Source: Streptomyces sp. 150FB (GTDB taxonomy: Bacteria > Actinomycetota > Actinomycetes > Streptomycetales > Streptomycetaceae). From it: 64,000 nucleotides of DNA. Under the pieces are notes generated by a model. The model saw only the letters and a program-made list of their open reading frames with translations, was not told where the DNA came from and ran no database searches. This document shows positions 34,945 to 43,956 of this stretch, one piece after another. Made by a program: the position numbers and the translations under genes. The stretch is from the NCBI RefSeq assembly GCF_000818195.1, contig NZ_JTHL01000001.1, positions 7,877,580-7,941,579 on the forward strand, written 5' to 3'. Position 1 is the first letter of the stretch. Each line of letters begins with the position of its first letter.

Positions 34945-36270
34945 ATGCGGAGAAGAGTTCTGCCGGCGGTCTCCTTGGCCGCGGCGATCGTGGTCGTGGG
35001 CACGGCGTGTTCCTCGTCGGGCAGCGGCGGGTCCACGTCCACGGCGGCCGCCACGGCGGCCGCAGACCCCTCGTCGGTCTCCGGCGACATCACGGTCCTC
35101 ACCAATCGCACCGACCTGATCGGCGACGGCACACTGAAGAAGTACGCCGCCGACTTCAAGAAGCTCTACCCGAAGGTCAACGTCAAGTTCCAGGGCCTGA
35201 CGGACTACGAGGGCGAAGTCAAGATCCGGATGAACACCGAGAACTACGGGGACGTGCTCCTCATCCCCACCGCGGTGGCACGCACGGACTATCCCAAGTT
35301 CTTCGCCCCGCTGGGCGACTCCGCCGATCTCGCCGGCACGTACCAGTTCACCGACTCCGGCACGGTCGACGGGAAGGTCTACGGGATCGTGTCGTTCGCC
35401 TCGGCCAACGGCTTCGTCTACAACAAGAAGGTCTGGCAGCAGGCCGGCATCACCTCCTGGCCCACCACTCCGGCACAGTTCCTGGCCGATCTGAAGCAGA
35501 TCAAGTCCCGTACCGAGGCCACCCCGTACTACACCAACTACAAGGACGGCTGGCCGCTGACCGCCTGGACGAACGTGCTGGGCTCGGCGACCTGCGACCC
35601 CGGGGCGAACGACAAGCTCACCACCGACGATCCGTGGAAGGCCGGCAGCGACCTGAACACCGGAGACTCGCTGCTGTACGACATCGTCCACAGCAAGCTC
35701 TCCGAGGACGACCCGACGACCACGAACTGGGAGAACTCGAAGAACCTGCTGGCCACCGGCAAGGCGGCCACCATGTGGCTGGGCACCTGGTCCGTACCGC
35801 AGTTGCAGCAGGCCGCCACGAAGGCCGGCGCCGACCCGAAGGACATCGGCTACATGCCGTTCCCCGCACAGGTCGGCGGCAAGTACTGCTCCGTCGAGGC
35901 CCCGGACTACCAGTACGCGGTGAACATCCACTCATCCCACAAGGAGGCAGCCCGGGCCTGGGTGGACTGGATCGAGGGCAAGTCCGGCTTCGCCACATCG
36001 GTCTCGGGCATCTCCAGCGCCAAGGGCTCGGCCCTGCCGGAGATCCTGGCGCCCTTCACCGCGGCCGGCGTGAAGATGATCGTCGAGAGCCAGGCCAGGA
36101 CTCCTCAGGTCAACACCATCGACAAGGCGTCGGAGGTCGGCCTGCAGACTCCCGAGTACCGGCAGAAGCTCATCGACGCGGCCCGCGGGGCGGGCGGCGG
36201 AAGCCTCAGCTCGATCTTCTCAGACCTGTCCAAGAAGTGGAAGTCCGGCCAGCAGAACGCCGGTCTGTGA
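34945..36270 (+). CDS. ABC sugar importer, lipoprotein binding protein
   Basis: 441 aa. Lipoprotein signal with the lipobox VVVGTAC (Cys22) followed by a Ser/Gly-rich spacer. The rest is a family 1 extracellular solute-binding protein (DITVLTNRTDL near residue 48, GIVSFASANGFVYNKKVWQQ near 150, TMWLGTWSVPQL near 275). Captures an oligosaccharide, probably a manno- or glycan-derived sugar given the adjacent mannosidase. ATG with GGGAG upstream. First gene of the importer operon. Confidence 0.93.
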   Translation: MRRRVLPAVSLAAAIVVVGTACSSSGSGGSTSTAAATAAADPSSVSGDITVLTNRTDLIGDGTLKKYAADFKKLYPKVNVKFQGLTDYEGEVKIRMNTENYGDVLLIPTAVARTDYPKFFAPLGDSADLAGTYQFTDSGTVDGKVYGIVSFASANGFVYNKKVWQQAGITSWPTTPAQFLADLKQIKSRTEATPYYTNYKDGWPLTAWTNVLGSATCDPGANDKLTTDDPWKAGSDLNTGDSLLYDIVHSKLSEDDPTTTNWENSKNLLATGKAATMWLGTWSVPQLQQAATKAGADPKDIGYMPFPAQVGGKYCSVEAPDYQYAVNIHSSHKEAARAWVDWIEGKSGFATSVSGISSAKGSALPEILAPFTAAGVKMIVESQARTPQVNTIDKASEVGLQTPEYRQKLIDAARGAGGGSLSSIFSDLSKKWKSGQQNAGL

Positions 36271-36312
36271 CCGTACACGCGTCCTAGGCAGCCACGACGA
36301 GCAAGGATGCCC

Positions 36313-37287
36313 ATGAGCGACACGCATACGCCACTCGATCTGGGAGAACGGGACACCCCGCGCACAGCCGGGCCGCCCACGTCAGCGCATCGCGGCAAGT
36401 CCCGCCGGGGGTGGCCGGGCGGAGCCTGGCCGGGCCGGCTCACCCCTTGGCTGTTCCTGGTGGTGCCGGTCGGTTTCCTGGTCGTCTTCACCTATGTACC
36501 GATCGTCAACATGATCGAGTACGGGTTCACCGACTGGGACGGGGTCAGTCCCGACCATAGCTGGGTCGGCATGAAGAACTACACCGAGATCTTTACCCGT
36601 TCCGAGCTTTTCCAGGTGTTCTACGTCAGCATCTACTACCTCGTCGCCTCGGTGGCGCAGTTGGTGCTGGCTCTGTACTTCGCCACCATTCTCAGTTTCA
36701 GCACCCGGCTGCAAAACCTGTTCAAGGGAATTCTCTTCTTCCCCTATCTCATCAACGGCGTCGCCATCGGCTTCGTGTTCCTGTACTTCTTCCAGTCCGG
36801 CGGCACCCTGGACACCGTCCTTTCCGCATTCGGAATGCACGGCAAGCACTATTGGCTCGGCAACCCCCATCTGGTCAACATCTCCTTGTCGGGAGTGTCC
36901 GTGTGGCGGTACATGGGCCTGAACTTCGTGCTCTTCCTCGGCGGCATCCAATCGATCCCCAGTGAGCTGTACGAAGCCTCCGCACTGGACGGAGCCGGCC
37001 GCTGGGCGCAGTTCCGCCACATCATCGCTCCCAGCCTGCGTCCGCTGATCAGCCTCAGCGTGATCCTGGCGATCTCCGGCTCCCTGGCGGTCTTCGAGAT
37101 CCCGTACATCATGACCGGCGGCTCGGGGGCGAGCGAAACGTTCGTCATCGAGACGATCAAGATGAACTTCGAGTTGAGCAAGACCGGACTGGCTTCGGCG
37201 ATGGCCGTGGTCCTGCTCGGTTTTGTCCTGCTGGTGACCTGGGTGCAGCGCCGCCTGGTCCCCGATGAGAGGTCCGATCTGGCATGA
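36313..37287 (+). CDS. ABC sugar importer, permease (MalF-like)
   Basis: 324 aa. Six hydrophobic helices starting with TPWLFLVVPVGFLVVFTYVP. The EAA loop reads YEASALDGAGRWAQFRHIIA near residue 220, the site that docks the ATPase. The start at 36313 is preferred to an ATG six bases earlier because AAGGA lies correctly before it. Coupled to the second permease by ATGA. Confidence 0.93.
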   Translation: MSDTHTPLDLGERDTPRTAGPPTSAHRGKSRRGWPGGAWPGRLTPWLFLVVPVGFLVVFTYVPIVNMIEYGFTDWDGVSPDHSWVGMKNYTEIFTRSELFQVFYVSIYYLVASVAQLVLALYFATILSFSTRLQNLFKGILFFPYLINGVAIGFVFLYFFQSGGTLDTVLSAFGMHGKHYWLGNPHLVNISLSGVSVWRYMGLNFVLFLGGIQSIPSELYEASALDGAGRWAQFRHIIAPSLRPLISLSVILAISGSLAVFEIPYIMTGGSGASETFVIETIKMNFELSKTGLASAMAVVLLGFVLLVTWVQRRLVPDERSDLA

Positions 37288-38147
37288 GCGACGCACCCAT
37301 TCCCACTCTCCGCAGCTCACGCCCCATCCGGATCGCGCCCACGCTGAAGTACCTCTCGCTGATCCTGGCCTGCGTGGCAGTCCTGCTTCCGCTCAGTGCG
37401 GTGTTCCTGACGTCACTCAAGACGCACAAGGAGATCGCCAACGGCAGCGGCGCGCTGACCCCGCCCGACAACTGGCTCAACTTCTCCAACTACCAGGTCG
37501 CCTTCGAGCAGGGCCACATGCTGCGCGGCCTGTTCAACACCGCGTTCATCCTGCTGTTCTCCGTCGTCGGCAGCGTCCTCATCGGCTCCATGGCCGCCTA
37601 CGCCATCGACCGCTACCGCTTCCGCTTCCGCCGCGCCATCCTGGCGGCGTTCCTGATCGCCACTCTCGTGCCCTCGGTCACCACGCAGGTCGGCACGTTC
37701 CAGGTCATCAACAACTTCGGGCTGTTCGACACCCGGTGGGCAACGATCCTGCTGTACACCGGCACCGACATCGTGTCGATCTACATCTTTCTGCAGTTCA
37801 TCCGCTCCATCCCGGTCTCCCTGGACGAAGCCGCCCGCATAGACGGAGCCTCAGCCCTGCGGATCTACTGGACCATCATCATGCCGCTGCTGAAACCGGC
37901 CATCGCGACCGTGGTGATCATCAAGGGCATCCTGGTCTACAACGACTTCTACTATCCGTTCCTCTACATGCCCTCCGAGGAGCTGGGCACCATCTCCACC
38001 TCGCTCTTCCGGTTCAAGGGGCCGTTCGGCGCGGAGTGGCAGGACATCTCCGCGGGAGCGATCCTCGTCATCGTCCCCACGCTGCTGCTCTTCCTGTTCC
38101 TCCAGCGCTACATCTACAGCGGGCTCACCCGGGGCGCGACGAAGTGA
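37284..38147 (+). CDS. ABC sugar importer, permease (MalG-like)
   Basis: 287 aa. LKYLSLILACVAVLLPLSAV at the N-terminus, the segment NTAFILLFSVVGSVLIGSMA and the EAA loop LDEAARIDGASALRIYWTII near residue 190 identify the second CUT1 permease. No ATPase gene follows; in streptomycetes importers of this class generally share the MsiK ATPase encoded elsewhere. Convergent with the lacI-type gene. Confidence 0.93.
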   Translation: MSDAPIPTLRSSRPIRIAPTLKYLSLILACVAVLLPLSAVFLTSLKTHKEIANGSGALTPPDNWLNFSNYQVAFEQGHMLRGLFNTAFILLFSVVGSVLIGSMAAYAIDRYRFRFRRAILAAFLIATLVPSVTTQVGTFQVINNFGLFDTRWATILLYTGTDIVSIYIFLQFIRSIPVSLDEAARIDGASALRIYWTIIMPLLKPAIATVVIIKGILVYNDFYYPFLYMPSEELGTISTSLFRFKGPFGAEWQDISAGAILVIVPTLLLFLFLQRYIYSGLTRGATK

Positions 38148-38174
38148 CCCCCCTCAGGGCGACCACCGTTCTCG

Positions 38175-39206
38175 TCAGGAAGCAGGCGGGGCCGTGGACG
38201 CGCGGGGCACCAGCACGGGCGCGGGGGCGGGGCGTGACGGAACGTCCGGGGAGGCCAGGGCCTCGAAGAGAAGTTCGGCGGCCTGGGCTCCGTACTGGAA
38301 GACGTCGTGACTCATCGCGGACAGTTGCGGCCGGACCAGCTCGCACAACTGCGAGTCGTCCCAGGCCAGCAGGGACAGGTCACGCGGGACGCTCACACGC
38401 ATCTCCGCCGCCACGCCGAGCCCGGCGACGGCCATGATGTCGTTGTCGTAGATGATCGCCGTCGGGCGCTGGGCCGACAGCAGCAGGGAACGGGTGGCCC
38501 GGGAGCCGTCGTCGCCGGAGAAGTCCGCGGTTACCACACGCGCTTCGGTGATACCCGCCTGGGCCGCCGCCGACCGGAACGCCTCGGTCCTGATCGCGGT
38601 GTGCCCCAGAGCGGACGGACCACTCACCCGGGCGACGGAACGATGGCCCAGCGCCGCCAAGTACCGGACGGCCTCCACCATCACGACGGCGTCGTCCGTC
38701 CACACCGCGGGGAACGGGCCCGCCAGCGACGGGTGTCCCACCACGACGGCCCGCAAGTCGGTCTGCGACAGGGTTTCGATGCGGGGATCGTCGGCCTGAA
38801 GGTCCACCAGCAGACTGCCGTCGACGCGTCGGCCCTGCCACCAGGCGAGCTGGACCTCGGCCTCCTCCTCAACGCTGTCGGCGAGCCGCAGCAGCAGCGA
38901 GTAGCCGCGTTTGACCAGAATCGACTCGACGCCGCCGATGAACTCCATGTAGAAGGGCTCGCGCCCCAGCATGGGAGCCGGCCGCGCCAGGACAAGCCCG
39001 ATGGTCTGAACGCGCGACGCGGACAGGGACACCGCCGCCGTATTGGGCGTCCACCCCATCTCTTTGGCCGCCAAAGAGATCCGCTTACGGGTGGACTCCG
39101 ACACCCCTGGGCGATTGTTGAGCGCCAGCGACACCGCTGCGGACGAGACGCCCGCCCGCTGAGCGACATCACGAATGGTCACTCTGCGCCCGTTTTTCAC
39201 CGTCAC
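38175..39206 (-). CDS. LacI-family transcriptional regulator
   Basis: 343 aa from the GTG at 39206 (GGAG 9 nt upstream). HTH and hinge VTIRDVAQRAGVSSAAVSLA, then LNNRPGVSESTRKRI, and a periplasmic-binding-protein-like sensor domain (TIGLVLARPAP, RPTAIIYDNDIMAVAGLGVA). Placed after the importer and opposite to it. Expected to repress the importer and beta-mannosidase until an oligosaccharide binds, using the related sites at 34781, 34883 and 39307. Confidence 0.93.
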   Translation of the reverse strand: MTVKNGRRVTIRDVAQRAGVSSAAVSLALNNRPGVSESTRKRISLAAKEMGWTPNTAAVSLSASRVQTIGLVLARPAPMLGREPFYMEFIGGVESILVKRGYSLLLRLADSVEEEAEVQLAWWQGRRVDGSLLVDLQADDPRIETLSQTDLRAVVVGHPSLAGPFPAVWTDDAVVMVEAVRYLAALGHRSVARVSGPSALGHTAIRTEAFRSAAAQAGITEARVVTADFSGDDGSRATRSLLLSAQRPTAIIYDNDIMAVAGLGVAAEMRVSVPRDLSLLAWDDSQLCELVRPQLSAMSHDVFQYGAQAAELLFEALASPDVPSRPAPAPVLVPRASTAPPAS

Positions 39207-39306
39207 TGTCCCACTCTCCTTCGGCACCCCGTCGCGCGGTGCCGGAGCGCGACACGAACGCGGTGCTGCGCGCACCAATATAGTTCGCGGCCGCCCCAAG
39301 TGTCCA

Positions 39307-39321
39307 TAAACCGCTTGAGTG
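39307..39321. promoter_or_regulatory. Operator candidate upstream of the lacI-type gene
   Basis: TAAACCGCTTGAGTG matches the importer site TGAAGCGCTTAAGTG at 12 of 15 positions, 101 bp before the regulator start. Suggests autoregulation. The remainder of this 308-bp gap (39207-39514) shows no gene. Confidence 0.5.
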
Positions 39322-39514
39322 AGCCATTCTCGGCGACAGTCTCTGTATGAGGGAGTGAATGCCTCACATCGGAATCGGACATGACCGTCGAGTCGGTGCG
39401 GGCAACAGATCGAGCGCTATCTCTTGGCATGGGATAAATACCACGGCACGTTACCGGAATAGTGACGCCGGGGATTCTGTCCGATCCGGCTGCCGACGCC
39501 GGGCGCGGCCCCGG

Positions 39515-40276
39515 TCACGCGCCCGCTGAAATCAGTTCCTCCGCAGGGCCGTTGACGGGCTGTGGCGCTCCCGTGAGGTCGAGGACGAAGAGCGGTACGC
39601 CCAGATCGTCGGCGCGGGCGCGGGCGTCGTCCGCGTACCCCGCCAGGGAGAAGAAGACGCTCACCGCTGAGGAGCTGAGGCCGTTCAGCCACAGGCACTC
39701 GACGTCGCGCAGCGAGGTGGGCGAGGTCGTCGGGTCGACCTGGGCGACGACCTCGGGCCCCCGCAGGTCGATGCCGGAGGCGGGCTGCTCCTCCGCCTGT
39801 TCGACATGGTGGAAGCCGAGCCAGCGCAGATAGAGCGCGGCGGCGGTCACCGCGTCGCGGGTGGTGCGGATGGTCAGCGGGTGGAACGTGGGCCGGGGCG
39901 CGGCGGCCGTGCGCGGCAGCGGGATGTGCATGGGCGCGCCGGGGACCGGTTCGGGCGGTTCGGGCTCGGGTTCCGGCTCGTGGTCGAAGACGGGGTCGTG
40001 CCCGGTGGCGGTGTCCACCGGGCGTACGGGTATGCGCAGCACCGAGCCGCAGACGCAGCCGAGTTCGGGTTGCGGCCAGTGGCCCGCACGCCCGCAGGAC
40101 GTGCACCGTACCGTCACCCACTCGTCCGTCCAGGTGCGGTGGGTGATCGGCTCCGCCGGTACGCCCCTGAGCAACGGCGGGGCGACCGGAGCCCCGCACG
40201 CGCATGGGTAGACCGACGCCATGAAGGTGTGATTACGGCTACAGGCCGGGCAACGCACCGGAACGCTCTCTCGCAC
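39515..40276 (-). CDS. Zinc-ribbon protein with a degenerate restriction-endonuclease-like domain
   Basis: 253 aa. N-terminal metal-binding pairs ([36 protein letters not shown]) suggest two zinc ribbons. A Pro/Glu linker ([13 protein letters not shown]) follows, then a C-terminal domain, [34 protein letters not shown], that resembles the Mrr-type nuclease core. The usual E/Q-x-K ends in Q-V here, so the catalytic lysine appears lost. It may bind nucleic acid without cutting it. GTG start chosen at 40276. Divergent from gcl. Confidence 0.65.
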   Translation of the reverse strand: MRESVPVRCPACSRNHTFMASVYPCACGAPVAPPLLRGVPAEPITHRTWTDEWVTVRCTSCGRAGHWPQPELGCVCGSVLRIPVRPVDTATGHDPVFDHEPEPEPEPPEPVPGAPMHIPLPRTAAAPRPTFHPLTIRTTRDAVTAAALYLRWLGFHHVEQAEEQPASGIDLRGPEVVAQVDPTTSPTSLRDVECLWLNGLSSSAVSVFFSLAGYADDARARADDLGVPLFVLDLTGAPQPVNGPAEELISAGA

Positions 40277-40392
40277 GACGATGGATCCCCTTCGGTTGCA
40301 CTCCGTGGGCCATCGTCCACCAAGAGCGAGGTCTTGGGGAGCCCCTTCGGGTATCCCCTGTCCCATATCTGCCCGCGCGGCTCCCCTTCTCC

Positions 40393-40421
40393 TTGACGCC
40401 GTTTCGCATCGCCCTTAGATT
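40393..40421 (+). promoter_or_regulatory. Promoter of gcl
   Basis: TTGACG (40393-40398) and TAGATT (40416-40421) with a 17-bp spacer form a good HrdB-type promoter. Initiation near 40428 would fall inside the first operator box. Confidence 0.65.
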
Positions 40422-40423
40422 GA

Positions 40424-40459
40424 TTCCGTATAGCAGAACAAAACTTCCACATTACGGAA
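40424..40459. promoter_or_regulatory. Paired 15-bp operator boxes at gcl
   Basis: Box A TTCCGTATAGCAGAA (40424-40438), a 6-bp spacer and box B TTCCACATTACGGAA (40445-40459). The same paired layout lies before hyi. Boxes directly downstream of the -10 imply repression. TTCCG-N5-CGGAA sites are typical of IclR-family regulators; in S. coelicolor the IclR-type AllR is reported to control allantoin-pathway genes including gcl (recalled, not checked). Confidence 0.7.
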
Positions 40460-40518
40460 TTGGCGCTCTCAGGTGGCGCGACAGAGCCCGAATCCGCCAG
40501 CCGAATGAGGAGCACCCC

Positions 40519-42297
40519 ATGGCTCGAATGACCGCTGCCCGAGCGGCAGTTGAGATCCTCAAGCGCGAAGGCGTGACAAACGCGTTCGGTGTGCCAGGCG
40601 CCGCGATCAATCCCTTCTACGCGGCCCTCAAGGCGGCCGGTGGCGTCAACCACACGCTCGCCCGCCATGTCGAGGGCGCCTCGCACATGGCTGAGGGCTA
40701 CACCCGCACGCACCCGGGCAACATCGGTGTCTGCGTCGGTACCTCGGGGCCCGCGGGCACCGACATGATCACCGGCCTGTACTCCGCGCTCGGTGACTCC
40801 ATCCCGATCCTGTGCATCACGGGCCAGGCGCCCACAGCGGTGATCCACAAGGAGGACTTCCAGGCCGTCGACATCGCCTCGATCGCCAAGCCCGTCACCA
40901 AGGCGGCGACCACCGTCCTGGAGGCCGCGCAGGTCCCCGGCGTCTTCCAGCAGGCGTTCCACCTCATGCGCTCGGGCCGGCCAGGACCGGTCCTCGTAGA
41001 CCTGCCGATCGACGTCCAGTTGACCGAGATCGAGTTCGACATCGACACGTACGAGCCGCTGCCGGTCTACAAGCCGTCAGCGACGCGCGCGCAGGTCGTC
41101 AAGGCCGTCAAGATGCTCAACGAGTCCGAGCGGCCCCTGATCGTCGCAGGTGGCGGCATCATCAACGCCGACGCGTCGGAACTGCTGGTGGAATTCGCCG
41201 AGTTGACCGGTACGCTGGTCATCCCCACCCTGATGGGCTGGGGCACCATCGCCGACGACCACGAGCTGAACGCCGGCATGGTGGGCCTCCAGACCTCGCA
41301 CCGCTACGGCAACGCCACGTTCCTGGAGTCGGACTTCGTCCTCGGCATCGGCAACCGCTGGGCCAACCGCCACACCGGCAAGCTCGATGTCTACACGCGG
41401 GGACGGAAGTTCGTCCACGTCGACATCGAACCCACCCAGATCGGCAAGATCTTCGCCCCCGACTACGGGATCGCCTCGGACGCCAAGGTCGCCCTGGAAC
41501 TGTTCGTCGAGGTCGCGAAGGAGCTGAAGGCCGCGGGCGAACTGCCCGACCGCCGTGCGTGGATCGAGTCGGCACGCGAACGCAAGGCGACGCTGCACCG
41601 CCGTACGCACTTCGACAACGTGCCGATCAAACCGCAGCGGGTGTACGAGGAGATGAACCGCGCCTTCGGCCCCGAGACCCGGTACGTCACCACCATCGGC
41701 CTCTCCCAGATCGCCGGCGCGCAGATGCTGCACGTCTACCGGCCGCGGCACTGGATCAACTGCGGCCAGGCGGGCCCGCTCGGCTGGACCATTCCGGCCG
41801 CACTGGGCGTCGCCACCGCCGATCCGGAGGCCTCGGTGGTCGCGCTCTCCGGTGACTACGACTTCCAGTTCATGCTGGAGGAGCTGGCTGTCGGCGCGCA
41901 GCACCACATCCCGTACGTCCATGTGCTGGTGAACAACTCGTACCTGGGGCTGATCCGTCAGGCACAGCGCAACTTCGACATCGACTTCCAGGTGAATCTG
42001 GAGTTCGAGAACATCAACTCACCCGAGCTCGGTATGTACGGCGTCGACCATGTGAAGGTCGTCGAGGGCCTCGGCTGCAAGGCGATCCGGGTGACCGAAC
42101 CGGATCAGCTCCTCGCGGCCTTCGAGGAGGCCAAGAAGCTGGCGGCCGAGTTCCGGGTGCCGGTGGTCGTGGAGGCCATCCTTGAGCGGATCACGAACAT
42201 CTCGATGAGTGGCAGCGACATCGCCAGCGTCAACGAGTTCGAGGACATCGCCACGGAGCCGGGCCACGCGCCCACGGAAATACTGCCGCTGGTCTGA
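40519..42297 (+). CDS. gcl: Glyoxylate carboligase
   Basis: 592 aa ThDP enzyme. Residue 51 is valine ([12 protein letters not shown]), the known peculiarity of glyoxylate carboligase, which lacks the glutamate found in nearly all ThDP enzymes. [20 protein letters not shown] and [14 protein letters not shown] form the ThDP/Mg site. Condenses two glyoxylates to tartronate semialdehyde and CO2. The ATG has GAGGAG upstream. Works with the reductase and isomerase genes at 45.2-47.0 kb, which are transcribed from a separate promoter with the same operators. Confidence 0.96.
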   Translation: MARMTAARAAVEILKREGVTNAFGVPGAAINPFYAALKAAGGVNHTLARHVEGASHMAEGYTRTHPGNIGVCVGTSGPAGTDMITGLYSALGDSIPILCITGQAPTAVIHKEDFQAVDIASIAKPVTKAATTVLEAAQVPGVFQQAFHLMRSGRPGPVLVDLPIDVQLTEIEFDIDTYEPLPVYKPSATRAQVVKAVKMLNESERPLIVAGGGIINADASELLVEFAELTGTLVIPTLMGWGTIADDHELNAGMVGLQTSHRYGNATFLESDFVLGIGNRWANRHTGKLDVYTRGRKFVHVDIEPTQIGKIFAPDYGIASDAKVALELFVEVAKELKAAGELPDRRAWIESARERKATLHRRTHFDNVPIKPQRVYEEMNRAFGPETRYVTTIGLSQIAGAQMLHVYRPRHWINCGQAGPLGWTIPAALGVATADPEASVVALSGDYDFQFMLEELAVGAQHHIPYVHVLVNNSYLGLIRQAQRNFDIDFQVNLEFENINSPELGMYGVDHVKVVEGLGCKAIRVTEPDQLLAAFEEAKKLAAEFRVPVVVEAILERITNISMSGSDIASVNEFEDIATEPGHAPTEILPLV

Positions 42298-42322
42298 CCC
42301 AGCGGTGGACCGAGGGGGACGG

Positions 42323-42362
42323 GACGGCCCCCGCACCGGAGAGATCCGGGGCGGGGGCCGTC
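42323..42362 (+). terminator. Terminator after gcl
   Basis: GACGGCCCCCGC (42323-42334) and GCGGGGGCCGTC (42351-42362) are perfect 12-bp arms, with CCGG/CCGG pairing inside and TTCCTGTCC after. Confidence 0.85.
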
Positions 42363-42372
42363 TTCCTGTCCG

Positions 42373-42895
42373 TCAGGGTGCGGGCCGGTCGCCGGCGCGG
42401 GCCCGCTGGAGCAGGTCCGTGCTGTCGGCCCACTGGTCCACACTTCCCAACAGCGGCAACGCGCGAAGGTCCGGGTCCGTCACGGTTCGCGCGAGAGCCT
42501 GCGCGAAGCGCTCGGCGCGCAGGACCAGGAAGGGGCGCGAGTGGTACGGGCGGCGCCTCGGGTCCACCGCACTGGTGAGGCCGGAGGCGTTCTGGAGCGC
42601 CGCGACGGCCTCGTAGGCATCGCACAGGTGCGCTTCCCGGCTCGGGTGGTCCGTCGCGGCCAGGACCCCGCGCAGGACCGGGGCCAGTGACTCGGCCACC
42701 GGCAGCCGGCTGAACGCGCTGCCGAGCCACTTGGTGTAAGGGGCGTACCGGCGCTCCAGCAGCAGGCACACGCGCATCAGGTCCCGCACCAGCCCGGCCG
42801 CCACGACGGCCGAACCGAGGTCGTCGCCGACCTCCGCGCAGCGCCCATCGTCATGGCCCCAAGAGTGCCGGAGCGTCCCGCCCGGGACCAGCGGC
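42373..42895 (-). pseudogene. C-terminal fragment of a DUF4037 nucleotidyltransferase-like protein
   Basis: The frame is open from an in-frame stop near 42898 down to 42373. It reads RHSWGHDDGRCAEVGDDLGS, then LVRDLMRVCLLLERRYAPYT and KWLGSAFSRL, the C-terminal DUF4037 domain. The N-terminal nucleotidyltransferase part expected in a protein of about 300 residues is missing and the fragment abuts the epimerase gene. A GTG at 42804 could start 143 residues, but that would cut into the domain. Read as a truncated relic. Confidence 0.6.
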
Positions 42896-42900
42896 TATCC

Positions 42901-43812
42901 CTACCGCCTGAAGTAGTGGCCCTCCTCGATGTCCGCGAGCAGCGGCAGGTGGGTCGGCCGCCAGTCCAGGCGTTCGCGCGTCAGCGCGCTGGACGCCGGG
43001 GTGTCGAGCGACACCAACGGTCCGAGGAACCCGAAGTGGCCGGCCGCGTCCTCGGCTGCGACACCGGCGACCGGCACCTTGAGTTGGCGGCCCACGGTCT
43101 CCGCGATCTCGCGGAACGGCACCCCCTCGTCGCCGACCGCGTGCAGGCGTGAGCCGGCCGGGGCCGACTCCAGGGCCAGCCGGTACAGGCGTGCCGCGTC
43201 CAGCCGGTGCACTGCGGGCCACCGGTTCGATCCGTCGCCCACGTACGCCGATACGCCTTTCGCCCGGGCGATGCCGATGAGGGCCGGTGTGAAGCCCCGG
43301 GCATCTCCCTCACCGTGCACCAGCGGCGCGAGCCGCAGCGCGGCCGAGCGCACACCGCGCTCGCTCATCGCGATCACCGCCTGCTCCGCCGGAACCCGCA
43401 GGGCCGAGGCGCCCAGCTTCTCCACGTCGGGGGTGTCCGCCTCCGTGCCCGGCCGCCCGAACGCCAGGCCCAGAGTCCCCGACGTCACGACGAACGGTTT
43501 GCCGGAGCCCTCCAGCGCCGCTCCTATCGCCTCGACGGCGTTCAGTTCGACCCGGGCGCGAGCGACCGGATCCGTTGTCTCCGTCACGTGCTTGTTGGCC
43601 GCGTAAACGACCCCGTCCGCCGCGACGGCACCTTCGCGCAGGCTCTTGAGCTCCTCCAGTTCGCCGCGGTGTACCTGCACGCCGGCCGCCGACAGCGCCT
43701 CGGCGGCCGAGTCCGAGCGGGCGAGGCCGACGACCTGATGGCCTGCTCCGAGAAGTTCGGCGGCCACCGCGGATCCGATGTACCCGGTGGCACCGGTGAG
43801 AAAAACGCGCAC
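42901..43812 (-). CDS. NAD(P)-dependent SDR epimerase/reductase
   Basis: 303 aa. MRVFLTGATGYIGSAVAAEL is the extended-SDR nucleotide motif (TGxxGxxG). GVVYAANK and VTSGTLGLAFGRPG follow, with a late substrate-pocket segment (YVGDGSNRWPAVHRLDAARL). The classic YxxxK is not present; APLVHGEGDARGFTPALI occupies that stretch, as in atypical SDRs. Substrate unknown. Divergent from a LysR gene, with a palindrome between, suggesting control by it. Confidence 0.88.
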   Translation of the reverse strand: MRVFLTGATGYIGSAVAAELLGAGHQVVGLARSDSAAEALSAAGVQVHRGELEELKSLREGAVAADGVVYAANKHVTETTDPVARARVELNAVEAIGAALEGSGKPFVVTSGTLGLAFGRPGTEADTPDVEKLGASALRVPAEQAVIAMSERGVRSAALRLAPLVHGEGDARGFTPALIGIARAKGVSAYVGDGSNRWPAVHRLDAARLYRLALESAPAGSRLHAVGDEGVPFREIAETVGRQLKVPVAGVAAEDAAGHFGFLGPLVSLDTPASSALTRERLDWRPTHLPLLADIEEGHYFRR

Positions 43813-43908
43813 GCTGATGATCCCCTTGTGGTCGCGGATCGGCCCTCCAGAAGCGGCGGGGCCTGTGCCTCAACGTTAGGAACCTCCGGCGCCGCGCGTC
43901 CAAGTCCT

Positions 43909-43932
43909 GTTCCGCACCACGCGATACGGAAC
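43909..43932. promoter_or_regulatory. LysR-type operator candidate
   Basis: GTTCCG (43909-43914) and CGGAAC (43927-43932) are perfect arms with a 12-bp spacer in the 144-bp divergent region. The position suits a LysR regulator controlling itself and the SDR gene. Confidence 0.5.
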
Positions 43933-43956
43933 GGGCATCACGCGTAGCCTGGCGGG

